From contig JACAFC010000076.1 in NCBI GenBank assembly GCA_013388515.1, positions 1-63,443 on the forward strand: DNA of 63,443 bases, read 5' to 3'. How positions within the stretch are numbered: the stretch's first letter is position 1; each line of letters begins with the position of its first letter. A program made the translations under genes and the position numbers. Shown piece by piece: positions 17,836 to 27,404 of this stretch. Under the pieces are notes generated by a model. That model saw only the letters and a program-made list of their open reading frames with translations, was not told where the DNA came from and ran no database searches. Origin of the DNA: Ignavibacteriaceae bacterium. GTDB taxonomy: Bacteria > Bacteroidota > Ignavibacteria > Ignavibacteriales > Ignavibacteriaceae.

Positions 17836-18858
17836 ATGAAAAAGATTTTACTTGTAACCCTAATCTTATCAGCATTATTGCAAAGCGATGTTTTTGGTCA
17901 AGTAACCAAAACAGGAACAACGGCTGCTAAATTTTTAAGCATAGGAATTGGTCCCCGAGCTAATGCTATGGGAGGAGCATTTACATCTGTTGCTAACGAT
18001 GTATCAGCGCTCTATTGGAACCCTGCTGGTATTGCAACTCTTACGGATTACCAAGCAATGTTCACATTTACCAGTCTATTTAAAAATTTAGATATAAACC
18101 TTAATTATGCAGCAATTGCTATTCCTGCAGGCAGCGCAGGTAATTTTGGTTTAAGTGTAACAGCATTAGATTATGGGGAAATGAATGTTACTACCGAGCT
18201 TTACCCCGAAGGAACCGGTGAAAGGTTTTCGGCTGCCAGTTATGCCTTTGCTCTCTCTTATGCAAGAAGCATTACTGAGGATTTTACTGCAGGCATTACA
18301 ATAAAATATATAAGAGAAGTAATCTTTAACTCATCGGCAAGCGGGGTTGCTTTTGATATTGGAACCATTTTTAATACACCTTTTTATGGTATTAAGTTTT
18401 CCAGCATCATAACTAATTATGGTTCTAAACTCCAAATTGCCGGCGAAGATTTACTGGTAAGGCATGATTCTGACCCAACAAGAGAAGGCAACAATGAAAC
18501 AATTGATGCGTATTATAAAACTGATAAATTTGAATTACCTCTTAAACTGCAGATTGGTTTATCTAAAGAATTTGAATTTTTAGAGAACCAGCGATTTACT
18601 TTAGCTGTTGATGCAACCCATCCGAATGACAATGCAGAATATGTTAATATTGGCGGAGAATTTGCGTTATTCGATAATATCCTCTTCTTACGCGGCGGTT
18701 ATAAGGCATTATTATTAGAAGACAGCCAGGAGGGATTGACCCTTGGGATGGGATTAAATTATACTTTAGGAATTCTATCAGTCGGATTTGACTATGCTTT
18801 TCAAAAATATGATTATTTAGGTGATACCCACAATTTTGGAATGATATTGAAGTTTTAG
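17836..18858 (+). CDS. PorV/PorQ-family outer-membrane protein
   Basis: The ATG at 17836, behind AGGAGA at 17819-17824, begins a signal peptide 'MKKILLVTLILSALLQ'; the frame is open further up to 17791, but that extension is unlikely. The mature N-terminus has the family hallmark 'GPRANAMGGAFTSVANDV' followed by 'ALYWNPAGIA', as in PorV and FadL-like barrels. The rest is predicted beta-barrel ending in aromatic 'NFGMILKF'. PorV shuttles T9SS cargo to the attachment complex; this paralog sits beside a likely cargo gene (14092-17790) and may serve it. The exact PorV, PorQ or PorP identity is not settled. A strong terminator follows 20 bp downstream. Confidence 0.87.
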   Translation: MKKILLVTLILSALLQSDVFGQVTKTGTTAAKFLSIGIGPRANAMGGAFTSVANDVSALYWNPAGIATLTDYQAMFTFTSLFKNLDINLNYAAIAIPAGSAGNFGLSVTALDYGEMNVTTELYPEGTGERFSAASYAFALSYARSITEDFTAGITIKYIREVIFNSSASGVAFDIGTIFNTPFYGIKFSSIITNYGSKLQIAGEDLLVRHDSDPTREGNNETIDAYYKTDKFELPLKLQIGLSKEFEFLENQRFTLAVDATHPNDNAEYVNIGGEFALFDNILFLRGGYKALLLEDSQEGLTLGMGLNYTLGILSVGFDYAFQKYDYLGDTHNFGMILKF

Positions 18859-18879
18859 ATTGTTGTGATATCAAAATAA

Positions 18880-18906
18880 AAAGCCGGTTATAAGCCGGCT
18901 TTTTTT
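18880..18906. terminator. Bidirectional intrinsic terminator
   Basis: AAAGCCGG and CCGGCTTT form an 8-bp stem around a 7-base loop, followed by a T-run on the plus strand (18901-18906). The A-run before the stem supplies Ts on the other strand. It separates the convergent PorV-like gene (ends 18858) and SGNH hydrolase gene (ends 18969). Confidence 0.9.
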
Positions 18907-18968
18907 GTTTATACAAAATTAAATTACAGTATAGCTAAACAGAATTCGGTTAAAGTGTTTATGTCGGC

Positions 18969-20867
18969 TCATCTGTTTACAACCCGTATCAATTGTTGTT
19001 TTAGGTTATTAGCCTGAGGATAATTTGGATCCACAGCTAAGCATTTATTTATTGTATTGAGCGCCATATTGTAAATTTTCTTTTGAGCATAAGCACCGGC
19101 AAGGTTGTAAAGAACTTGTGCATCATTTGAATTAAGATCGAGGCTTTTAGATAAAAAACTAATAGCGTTATCATAATCACCTTTGTACAATGCTATATTA
19201 CCAAGCCATTTTGTTGAATAATCGTTAGGTTCAATTTTATACCTTGCTTGAAGGTATTTTAAAGCGGGGTCAAAAAGCTCTCTTTCCATAAGAGCTAAAG
19301 AAACCTGGTCATAATACTCTACAACTATTGGGTATTGGTAAATCAGGATATCCATATGTTTTAGAAATCCTGTAATATTATTTAATGCTAAATATCTATT
19401 TGCAGCAGCCACATGTGCATCAGCCCAGGTAATTTTATTCATCATGAATCTAAACGCAATTGAATCTAAAAAATTTTTAGGTGTAAATAAAAGCTCTGTA
19501 GGTTTTCGTTGTGATTTATCTATAAAGGGCCAATCATTAGCCAGTAAAAGAATTCTGCAATTCCCAATTGTTGAATCTAAATCAGAGAAGACAAAATTCT
19601 GTCTTGTGATTCTATCTTGCTCCGAGAAACTTATTTTTGGTTTTTCGTTTTTAGGTAGAAAGCCGTTCTGTGACATTGCTTCATAATAAGCTTTTCCCAT
19701 AATCTGATAACCTTTAAGATTAGGATGAAGGTGGTCTGTCATTAGGTTATTTCCAACAATTCCATTTGGGCTTTCAGCAATAAAATACGAATCAACAGGA
19801 ACGCATTTAACATTATGTTCGTTGCAAAGTTTTTCAATAATTTCATTTATTTTGTTAGGAGCACGGAATCTTAATGCATCAAGCTCTTTAGCCAAAATGA
19901 ACAATGAATCTGCTGCTTTAAATGATCCATTTTTAAACTTAACTATTGCTTCCTCATAAATTTTATCTGCTGGAGGAAATTCATCGGAGGGAATTGAAAC
20001 GAATGGTTTTTGATCTTTTAAATTGCAAACTACTTTTCCTAAAATTATCGGTACATTACTTTCTTTAGTTAGTTTCAAAATATCCCGCATGTTCATTTCA
20101 AATTGTTCAAGCCCCTTTTCAAACTTACTGGAATTCAATTCAATATATTGATCCTTAGCCATTCTTGACATCAATGTACCCGGAGAATCATTAACGCTTT
20201 CTGAAGCAAACTTAGACATTGCCCAAGAAAGAATATTTTTAATTAATTGAACTGTTTTATATTCCTTGAGTTTTAGTACAAACCTTACCAAACTTGGTGA
20301 ACTGCCAATTGATTCCATTGAACCAACGCCAAGTGCACCATAGTATTCATTATGGCCCGTATAAATTAAGATTAAGTCTGGTTTTTGTTCCAATACTCCT
20401 GGGAGTAAATCTAAAATGGTATATGTATTTACTGCGGATAAGCTAAGATTAACAACTTCTATTACAGTGTTTGGGTATGTAAGTTCTAATCTTCTTCTTA
20501 TATAACGTGAAAAAGAACCCATTGGCAAATATGGAAAACCGGCTGTGCTGCTTTCACCTAAAACAAAAATCCTAAATGAGTTTGCTTTCTTTTTTTGATC
20601 AAAAACGTCTTCAATAGTTGTCGGAATATTTTTAACTTGGTAAAAGTAACGTGAAGCAACTTCAGGATTTATTATGTACTTGCCCCGCCTGGCATCAATC
20701 CATTGTGGAATTTCTTGTCCATAGTTAAAAAATCGTAAACTTAACTCAAGAGCTATAAAAAAGGCAAAGGGGATAAAGACTAAAACTACAAAAAACCACT
20801 TAGGTGTTGATTTTTTCTCAATTATTTCTGATTGAGTTTTATCTATTTTTTTTGGAGAAGATTTCAC
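18969..20867 (-). CDS. Membrane-anchored SGNH/GDSL hydrolase with C-terminal TPR repeats
   Basis: A 632-residue protein with one N-terminal membrane anchor (about 24-46), so the bulk is periplasmic. SGNH blocks are visible: block I 'VLGESSTAG' (nucleophile Ser, about residue 104), block III 'IYTGHNEYYG' (about 168) and block V 'DHLHPNLKGY' (about 378). The final ~120 residues form two or three TPR units ('WLGNIALYKGDYDNAISFLS', 'VLYNLAGAYAQKKIYNMALN'). Likely an esterase or acetyl-transfer enzyme acting on surface polysaccharide, with TPRs for partner binding; substrate unknown. It is divergent from the amylase gene at 20990. Confidence 0.85.
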   Translation of the reverse strand: MKSSPKKIDKTQSEIIEKKSTPKWFFVVLVFIPFAFFIALELSLRFFNYGQEIPQWIDARRGKYIINPEVASRYFYQVKNIPTTIEDVFDQKKKANSFRIFVLGESSTAGFPYLPMGSFSRYIRRRLELTYPNTVIEVVNLSLSAVNTYTILDLLPGVLEQKPDLILIYTGHNEYYGALGVGSMESIGSSPSLVRFVLKLKEYKTVQLIKNILSWAMSKFASESVNDSPGTLMSRMAKDQYIELNSSKFEKGLEQFEMNMRDILKLTKESNVPIILGKVVCNLKDQKPFVSIPSDEFPPADKIYEEAIVKFKNGSFKAADSLFILAKELDALRFRAPNKINEIIEKLCNEHNVKCVPVDSYFIAESPNGIVGNNLMTDHLHPNLKGYQIMGKAYYEAMSQNGFLPKNEKPKISFSEQDRITRQNFVFSDLDSTIGNCRILLLANDWPFIDKSQRKPTELLFTPKNFLDSIAFRFMMNKITWADAHVAAANRYLALNNITGFLKHMDILIYQYPIVVEYYDQVSLALMERELFDPALKYLQARYKIEPNDYSTKWLGNIALYKGDYDNAISFLSKSLDLNSNDAQVLYNLAGAYAQKKIYNMALNTINKCLAVDPNYPQANNLKQQLIRVVNR

Positions 20868-20989
20868 TTGTTTCCTTTAAAAATTGGTCAAAAATACAAA
20901 ATGTCCTAGTTCTGCAAAAGCGGAATTAAATAAGAATCCAATTATATTTATTAAAGAATTTTCATTAACTAATAAAAACAAGAATACGA

Positions 20990-22819
20990 ATGAAAATAAG
21001 TTTGGCTTTATTATTAATCAATTTAAGCTTAAATATTTTTGCACAAACAATTGTGGTTGACAAAATTGAACCGCCAAATTGGTGGAGCAATATGAAGTAC
21101 AATGAAGTTCAATTCATGCTGTACGGAAAAAATCTTAATAACTTAACAGTAATTAATGATTTGAGTGAATTAAAAGTTAAGAAAATTCATAATGCAGATG
21201 CAGCTGAATATTGTTTCTTGGATGTAGAGATTCCGGCGATTGAATTGACTACCAATTATAAAATTTATTTAACAAACAAAATCGATACTTTAAAAGTTGA
21301 AATTCCTGTATTCAAAAGAGAAAAATGCGCTGAGTGCTTTAAAGGATTTAACTCTAAAGATATTATCTATCTGATTACACCCGATAGATTTTGCAATGGA
21401 GACTTGAGTAACGATCTTAATCCTAATTATTTTCCTGACTTTCCTTTTAAATCTGAAATGGGAAGACACGGGGGAGATATTCAAGGAATAATTAATAATC
21501 TCGACTACATTGAGGATATTGGATTTACTGCAATATGGATAAATCCGCTGTTAGAAAATAATGGAAAAATGAGTTATCATGGTTATGCAGCTACCGATCT
21601 TTATAAAATTGATGAACGTTTTGGTACAAATGAACTTTATAAAAAATTGGTGGCAGCTGCACATAAAAAAGGGATAAAAATTATTTTCGATCATATAAAT
21701 AATCATATTGGAATTAATCATCCATGGATAACTAATTCGCCATTTATTGATTGGTTCAATGGTACAAAGTCGGATCATTTTGTTACTCCTCATGAAAAAA
21801 TTTCAATTTTTTCCTCATACTCAAGTACACATACAATAGACAGCACAATAAAGGGCTGGTTTGTGGAATCAATGCCGGACCTTAATCAACAAAATCCTTA
21901 TGTTGCTAAATATTTAATTCAGAATATGATATGGTGGATTGAGTATACTGGATTGGATGGAATTCGGGAGGATACTTACCCTTATTCCGATCAAGAATTT
22001 TTAGCAGAATGGAATAGAACGATATTAGAAGAATATCCTAATTTGAACATTACTGGTGAAGTATGGATTGAGGACCCTGCACTTCTTGCTCCATATCAAA
22101 AAAACAGCAAACTAAATAGTACACTAAATACTAATTTACCTTCTCTTATAGATTTTGGATTGTATAGAGCATTTAAAAATTTTGTTCAGCCAAATGGCAG
22201 GTTAAATGATTTGTACGAAGCACTTGCAAAAGATTTTCTATATTCTGATCCTAATAACCACTTAACATTTGTAGACAATCATGATATTGAGAGAATAATG
22301 TACTCGGCGGATGAGAACATAGCCAAATTTAAACAAGCGTTAACCATTTTATTTACAACACGAGGTATTCCTCAAATTTACTACGGAACTGAAATCGGAA
22401 TGGTAGGGGGCAAATCACATGGTGAATTAAGAGAAGAGTTTCCTGGAGGATTCCCAGATCATTCAAGAAATGCATTTGTAAAAGAAGGCAGAACGCAGAA
22501 AGAGAATGACTTAGTTCAATTCATGAAGAACCTCATTTCTTTAAGGAAAAAGCATTCAGCATTACAAACTGGCAAGCTGATGCATTTTCCACCGAAAGAA
22601 AATATTTATATTTATTTTAGAGTTGATGAAAACGAAAAGTTTATGATAATTATAAACAATAATAATTATCACGTTCAAATAAACATAAATGCATATGCTA
22701 GTATTGTGGGCACGATCCGACATGCAATAGATTTATCTGATAATAAAGAATTGGATATTTCAGCAAATAGTTTTATTAATATTGATTCAAATTCCAGTCG
22801 AATTATATTATTGAAATGA
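20990..22819 (+). CDS. Exported GH13 alpha-amylase family enzyme (cyclomaltodextrinase-like)
   Basis: A 609-residue protein with a signal peptide (1-19, ending 'NIFAQ'). Residues about 22-110 match the N-terminal beta domain of cyclomaltodextrinase-type enzymes ('IEPPNWWSNMKYNEVQFMLYG'-like start). The catalytic barrel carries the GH13 triad: Asp in 'DGIREDTYPY' (about 327), Glu in 'ITGEVW' (about 357) and Asp in 'FVDNHDIER' (about 428); 'DHINNHIG' is region I. A small C-terminal beta domain closes the protein. It should hydrolyse alpha-1,4-glucans or cyclodextrins in the periplasm. Another exported GH13 lies at 34326-36152. Confidence 0.92.
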   Translation: MKISLALLLINLSLNIFAQTIVVDKIEPPNWWSNMKYNEVQFMLYGKNLNNLTVINDLSELKVKKIHNADAAEYCFLDVEIPAIELTTNYKIYLTNKIDTLKVEIPVFKREKCAECFKGFNSKDIIYLITPDRFCNGDLSNDLNPNYFPDFPFKSEMGRHGGDIQGIINNLDYIEDIGFTAIWINPLLENNGKMSYHGYAATDLYKIDERFGTNELYKKLVAAAHKKGIKIIFDHINNHIGINHPWITNSPFIDWFNGTKSDHFVTPHEKISIFSSYSSTHTIDSTIKGWFVESMPDLNQQNPYVAKYLIQNMIWWIEYTGLDGIREDTYPYSDQEFLAEWNRTILEEYPNLNITGEVWIEDPALLAPYQKNSKLNSTLNTNLPSLIDFGLYRAFKNFVQPNGRLNDLYEALAKDFLYSDPNNHLTFVDNHDIERIMYSADENIAKFKQALTILFTTRGIPQIYYGTEIGMVGGKSHGELREEFPGGFPDHSRNAFVKEGRTQKENDLVQFMKNLISLRKKHSALQTGKLMHFPPKENIYIYFRVDENEKFMIIINNNNYHVQININAYASIVGTIRHAIDLSDNKELDISANSFINIDSNSSRIILLK

Positions 22820-22872
22820 TTAACTTATTGCTGTAATAGAACTAATAAAGGAAATGAAAAAGGATATTTTCA

Positions 22873-23031
22873 ATGAGTAAATTATCTATTATTAAAGAAC
22901 TTTGGCAGTTTTTGAAGGTCCGCAAAAAATGGTGGCTAGCACCCATTCTTATAATGTTAGTTCTTTTGGGTGGATTAATAGTGTTAACACAAGGCTCGGC
23001 ATTGGCTCCATTTATCTATGCTATTTTCTAA
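22873..23031 (+). CDS. DUF5989 family membrane microprotein
   Basis: A 52-residue protein. It has the compact pattern I recall for DUF5989: an amphipathic start ('IIKELWQFLKVRKKWWLAP'), a single hydrophobic span ('ILIMLVLLGGLIVL') and the conserved end 'TQGSALAPFIYAIF'. An AAAAGGA precedes the ATG. It is predicted to be a single-pass inner-membrane protein. DUF5989 proteins often accompany SGNH hydrolases, carbamoyltransferases and SxtJ-like proteins; here an SGNH gene is about 2 kb away and an LtaS-like sulfatase follows. Molecular role unknown. Confidence 0.8.
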   Translation: MSKLSIIKELWQFLKVRKKWWLAPILIMLVLLGGLIVLTQGSALAPFIYAIF

Positions 23032-23062
23032 AATCGGAATAAATTGATATTGCTTTCTGTAC

Positions 23063-23084
23063 ATCATAATGACGATATTATGAT
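23063..23084. promoter_or_regulatory. Perfect 8-bp inverted repeat between two microprotein genes
   Basis: ATCATAAT (23063-23070) and ATTATGAT (23077-23084) flank a 6-base loop in the 91-bp gap after the DUF5989 gene. There is no T-tract, so it is more likely an operator or mRNA structure than a terminator. Confidence 0.35.
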
Positions 23085-23122
23085 AGATTGATTTGGATAA
23101 ACTGAGATTTAGGATTAGCTTT

Positions 23123-23272
23123 ATGAAAATAGCAGTAAAGAAAAAAAAGAAGCGCATACCGATTCCTCAAAAACCCCCTAAGGTGGAAAATAAACCTAAA
23201 ACCTATAATCGGAAAAAAGAAAAAACAATCACAAAAGGGGAAATATTAGAAGGTACTTCCTTTGATGAGTAA
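23123..23272 (+). CDS. Lysine-rich microprotein overlapping the sulfatase gene
   Basis: A 49-residue frame starting at the ATG at 23123 ('MKIAVKKKKKRIPIPQKPPK'). It is strongly basic and Pro-rich in its first half, with an acidic end ('GTSFDE'). Its stop overlaps the ATG of the LtaS-like gene by 8 bp, the arrangement of a translated upstream gene in an operon. No family recognised and no membrane span. Basic low-complexity frames can arise by chance in A-rich DNA, so it is a probable rather than certain gene. Confidence 0.5.
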   Translation: MKIAVKKKKKRIPIPQKPPKVENKPKTYNRKKEKTITKGEILEGTSFDE

Positions 23273-25283
23273 AGTTTCTGTTTTAGTTTCTTCCATTAAA
23301 AAAGCATTTATTAACCTTGCTCAATACAAAAATATAATTGTCACCCTAAAAATTTATTTGCTTCTCATCTCCATATTCACATTTTTTAGAATCATCCTCT
23401 TTGCTACAAACTTTGAAAATATTCGTAAAGAAGATGGCTCAATAGAGTGGGCTAACAGTATTTTGGCGTTTATTATGGGGATCAGGTTCGATATAGTAGT
23501 ATCGGGTTACATCTTATTGCTTTTCTTTATTGCTCTTACCTTTATTGAGCTGTTTAATAAAAATAGAAAAATATTTCAGTATTTGCTGTTTTATTATTTA
23601 CTTATTTCGGTTACCCTAGCATTTATTTTATCTGCTGCAGATATTCCATATTTCAAGCAATTCTATTCACGGATTAACATCAACGCTCTTCAGTGGATTG
23701 ATAGTCCGTTCTTCATTATAAAGATGATAATTCAAGAACCACGATACTACCTTATTGCCATCCCACTAATAATAGTTATTATTATTTTTTATAAAATTCT
23801 TAAAAAGATTTTTTTGATATTTAATAAAAATAGCGGGAGCCAGCCCAAAGTTTTTTTACACTTACTTTTCTCGGCTCTCTTCTTATTGCTGATGCTTATT
23901 GGAATTAGGGGAAGGGTAGAAATTAAATCTCCTATAAGAATAGGCACAGCATATTTCTGTAACAATTCATTTTTAAATCAAGCTGGGCTTAACCCTGTTT
24001 TCACTTTCATAACAAGTTATTTGGACAAAATAAATCCACATAACAAATATTTAAATTTGATGAACGAGGAAAGTGCCTTAAAAATTGTGCAAGAGCATTT
24101 TAATATTAAGCGACAAGAATTTGATTCACCTATAGCCAGATATATTCATGTTACACAGAAAGTATCTGCAAAACCAAATATTGTTATCGTCATAATGGAA
24201 AATATGAGTGCAGCTAAAATGGGGAGATATGGTAATAAAGATCAATTAACACCAAATTTAGACAGCTTAGCACTTAAGGGACTTTGTTTTGATAATATTT
24301 ACACTGCGGGTATTCACACGTTTAACGGTGTTTACAGCACACTTTTTTCTTATCCGGCATTAGCTTCTCAACATCCAATGAAAGCATCAAGTATGCTTAG
24401 GTATAATGGAATTGCCTACACTTTAAAGGAATTCGGGTATCAAACAATTTATTTTACAACTCATGATGGACAATTTGACAACATTGAAGGATTCTTATAT
24501 CATAATTCATTTGACAAAGTATACACTAAAAGCGATTACCCTGAAGAAAAAGTTTTAAGCACTCTTGGTGTACCAGATGATTTTCTTTTCGATTTTGTTA
24601 ATCTGAAATTAGACGACTACCACTTAAAAAATAAACCTTTCTTATCTGTAATAATGACAGCAAGTGATCATGGTCCATATATTATCCCAGATTATTTTAA
24701 GCCAAAACCAAATGATATAACTAAGCAGATAGTGGAATATGCAGATTGGTCAATTGGCAAATTTATTTCCGATGCAAAAAACAAAAAGTGGTTTGATAAT
24801 ACTATTTTTGTTTTTATAGCAGATCATGGCACAGCAATATCACCTGTGTACGAAATGCCATTAAACTATCACCACTCCCCATTGATTTTTTATGCACCAA
24901 AAATTATTACCGAATCGATGGCGTACTCTAAAATCGGTGGGCAAATTGATGTGTTTCCAACAATAATGGGACTGCTCAAGTTTTCTTACATAAATAATAC
25001 TTTGGGCATAGATTTGCTTAAAGAAAGCAGACCATTTATTTATTTTTCTGCCGATGATAAGGTTGGCGTTTTAAATGATAGTTTATTTTTGATTATCAAT
25101 GGCGAAGGTAAAGAGAGTTTGTATAAATATAAAAACAGTGACAAACAAAATTATATAGAGCATTTCACTGGATTGGCAAAGAAGATGAAAGATTATACAA
25201 AATCAAATTTACAAACAGCACAATATCTTATTAAAAAGAATAAACAATTTATTAAGGCAAAAGAAATCAGTAATTCGAACTAG
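23265..25283 (+). CDS. LtaS-like sulfatase / phosphoglycerol transferase family membrane protein
   Basis: The ATG at 23265 (a TTG lies one codon earlier) gives 672 residues. About five membrane segments occupy residues 20-230, followed by a periplasmic sulfatase/alkaline-phosphatase-fold domain (about 300-560). Metal and nucleophile landmarks: 'NIVIVIMENMS', the Thr of 'GIHTFNGVYSTL', and 'ADHG', with later 'HHSPLIFYAP'. The family includes lipoteichoic acid synthase and OpgB/EptA-like transferases that move phosphoglycerol or phosphoethanolamine onto envelope glycans. In a Gram-negative envelope the acceptor may be a periplasmic glucan or LPS; this is inferred. It is preceded by two microprotein genes. 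Confidence 0.87.
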   Translation: MSKVSVLVSSIKKAFINLAQYKNIIVTLKIYLLLISIFTFFRIILFATNFENIRKEDGSIEWANSILAFIMGIRFDIVVSGYILLLFFIALTFIELFNKNRKIFQYLLFYYLLISVTLAFILSAADIPYFKQFYSRININALQWIDSPFFIIKMIIQEPRYYLIAIPLIIVIIIFYKILKKIFLIFNKNSGSQPKVFLHLLFSALFLLLMLIGIRGRVEIKSPIRIGTAYFCNNSFLNQAGLNPVFTFITSYLDKINPHNKYLNLMNEESALKIVQEHFNIKRQEFDSPIARYIHVTQKVSAKPNIVIVIMENMSAAKMGRYGNKDQLTPNLDSLALKGLCFDNIYTAGIHTFNGVYSTLFSYPALASQHPMKASSMLRYNGIAYTLKEFGYQTIYFTTHDGQFDNIEGFLYHNSFDKVYTKSDYPEEKVLSTLGVPDDFLFDFVNLKLDDYHLKNKPFLSVIMTASDHGPYIIPDYFKPKPNDITKQIVEYADWSIGKFISDAKNKKWFDNTIFVFIADHGTAISPVYEMPLNYHHSPLIFYAPKIITESMAYSKIGGQIDVFPTIMGLLKFSYINNTLGIDLLKESRPFIYFSADDKVGVLNDSLFLIINGEGKESLYKYKNSDKQNYIEHFTGLAKKMKDYTKSNLQTAQYLIKKNKQFIKAKEISNSN

Positions 25284-25321
25284 TTAATACTTTAAATCTA
25301 TTCATCATACAGAAATATTTT

Positions 25322-27160
25322 ATGCGTTGTTTAGTAATCTTTTTTGCAATACTGCAAACTCAAATCCTTTCACAAATCAGTTTTGATGCTAATTTTGAAA
25401 GTGGAAATATCAATACAGTAACAACATCAGACTCTGTAAATTATAATGTAACAACAAAAACAGATATCGGCGGAAGATGGTTCTATTTCAGAATAAAAGG
25501 AGTAAAAAATAAATTTATCCGGGTTACAATTACTAGCAGCGATGCAAATCGACCAATGTATTCTTATAATAACCGAGAGTTCACAAGATTTACTGCAGCA
25601 GAAAGCCCTTCAACTAATCTTTTTCAAAAAACATTTACCGAAGATACGGTTTACATTGCTTACTATACTCCTTATAATTATAGTTATTTGCAAGAGCAAA
25701 TTAATAAGTGGAAAACGAGTTTATATGTGAATGTTGATACACTTGGGTTAACTGATCATGGACTTCCAATTCAGCAAATTACTATTACCGATTTTTCTGT
25801 ACCCGATTTAGAAAAACACCGGGTTTGGATTCATGCTAGAACACATCCGGGCGAAACACCCAGCTCTTGGCATCTTGATGGTATTATTCGGAAACTACTT
25901 AGTGATGATGATGTAGTTTCCTTTTATCGGCAGAAGATTGTTTTTTATTTAATTCCTTTTACAAATCCCGATGGGGTATATTATGGCCGGTCGAGAACAA
26001 ATTATAATGGTGTTGATATAGAGTCGAACTGGGATAAAACAGAATCACAAACAAGTACAGAAGTTAAAATACTAAAGCAAAGAATGGCTCAAATTAATAA
26101 TGAAAAAGTACTATCTGTTTTTAATAATCTTCATTCGCAGGCAGCACCATACTGTACGTTTTGGATTCATACACCTGGCTCAACCACTCAAAGATTTTAT
26201 AGAAAAGAGTACCAGTTTTCAAACTTAAATACATCAGATAATCCTTACTTTGATCCTGGAGATTATAGTGAATCTAACCTAGCAAGCAGATATCCTGAAG
26301 GTTGGTTATGGAATAACCATGGTGAACAAGTAATGGCGCTTACGTATGAAACACCATATGACCAATATTCAACAGGTGAGTGGGTAACGAATTCTAATCT
26401 TATGGAATTGGGTTATAGAAATGTATATGCTATTGCAGAATACTTAGAACTTTCGCACCCCAAGTGGCAAATTTTGGATAATAAAAACGCATTCGCTTCG
26501 GGAAATTGGAATCCAGATACAAGTGGATTAGAATTTTTGGGAGATGATTTTTTAGTCTCTCCAATTGAATCCGGAAATTCTACCATCGAATATATAAGTT
26601 CAAATCTTAGTGCCGGTGTTTATGATGTTTATGGATGGTGGCCATCAAGCAATACTTATTCCTACAACACAAGATTTACTATAAATGCCAATGGGAATGA
26701 AACTGTTATCGATAAGACTCAAAAGACCAACGGCGGGCAGTGGAATTTTTTAACAGAAACGCAGCTTGAATCAACTGGTAACATCTCAATAAAAATGAAT
26801 AGCAGCACTTCTGGATTTGTTGCTGCTGACGCCTTTAGAATTATTTATCGAGCACCTCTATCTTCAGTTGTTGACGAATTACCTCCATCAGATTTTAATC
26901 TTTATCAAAACTATCCCAATCCTTTTAATGCTCAAACTACAATCAGGTTTGAACTAAAAAAAACATCCAAGATTCAGTTAAAAGTTTTTAATGCTATGGG
27001 TGAATTGGTTGAGACATTAGTAAACCAAGAGCTTGGAAAGGGTGTTCATGAAGTAATATTTAATACCACTGCTAGTAGCCGATTTGCTAGCGGAACATAT
27101 TACTATAATTTACTAACTGATACTTCGTCGCAAACTAGGGGTATGATTTTACTCAAGTGA
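25322..27160 (+). CDS. Secreted M14 zinc carboxypeptidase with golvesin-like domain and T9SS tail
   Basis: A 612-residue exported enzyme. A signal peptide (1-18) is followed by a beta domain and an M14 peptidase domain (about 125-375) of the AGBL/cytosolic-carboxypeptidase-like type. Zinc ligands are the His and Glu of 'THPGETPSSW' (about 174-177) and the His of 'NNLHSQAAP' (about 269); the catalytic Glu is in 'ALTYETPY' (about 341). Residues about 390-515 resemble the golvesin C-terminal/xanthan-lyase-type domain ('STIEYISSNLSAGVYDVYGW', 'VAADAFRIIY'). The end is a T9SS sorting domain ('LYQNYPNPFNAQTTI'). It should trim C-terminal residues from extracellular peptides or proteins. Confidence 0.9.
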   Translation: MRCLVIFFAILQTQILSQISFDANFESGNINTVTTSDSVNYNVTTKTDIGGRWFYFRIKGVKNKFIRVTITSSDANRPMYSYNNREFTRFTAAESPSTNLFQKTFTEDTVYIAYYTPYNYSYLQEQINKWKTSLYVNVDTLGLTDHGLPIQQITITDFSVPDLEKHRVWIHARTHPGETPSSWHLDGIIRKLLSDDDVVSFYRQKIVFYLIPFTNPDGVYYGRSRTNYNGVDIESNWDKTESQTSTEVKILKQRMAQINNEKVLSVFNNLHSQAAPYCTFWIHTPGSTTQRFYRKEYQFSNLNTSDNPYFDPGDYSESNLASRYPEGWLWNNHGEQVMALTYETPYDQYSTGEWVTNSNLMELGYRNVYAIAEYLELSHPKWQILDNKNAFASGNWNPDTSGLEFLGDDFLVSPIESGNSTIEYISSNLSAGVYDVYGWWPSSNTYSYNTRFTINANGNETVIDKTQKTNGGQWNFLTETQLESTGNISIKMNSSTSGFVAADAFRIIYRAPLSSVVDELPPSDFNLYQNYPNPFNAQTTIRFELKKTSKIQLKVFNAMGELVETLVNQELGKGVHEVIFNTTASSRFASGTYYYNLLTDTSSQTRGMILLK

Positions 27161-27404
27161 GTTAACTACTGAATAGCACTTATTCATAAGTTACAGAATA
27201 GTACAGTATCTCAATATCCTGCATGCTAAGGGATTAACATTGGAAGTATTTCCCATTGTCATCGGTAAATTTTGCATCCAAACACTCCTTACCGCTAATA
27301 TTTGTAAGTTAAGAGTAAAAGACATACCCTTGCTTGCATTTTTGGATATATGGCTTTATATTTGAAGTAAATTATACAATCAACTTAATTTAATAAAGAA
27401 TTAA

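Noticed and set aside
27178-27191. ACTTATTCATAAGT palindrome after the carboxypeptidase gene
   Set aside because: Short, no T-run and no second copy seen; could be chance in AT-rich DNA.
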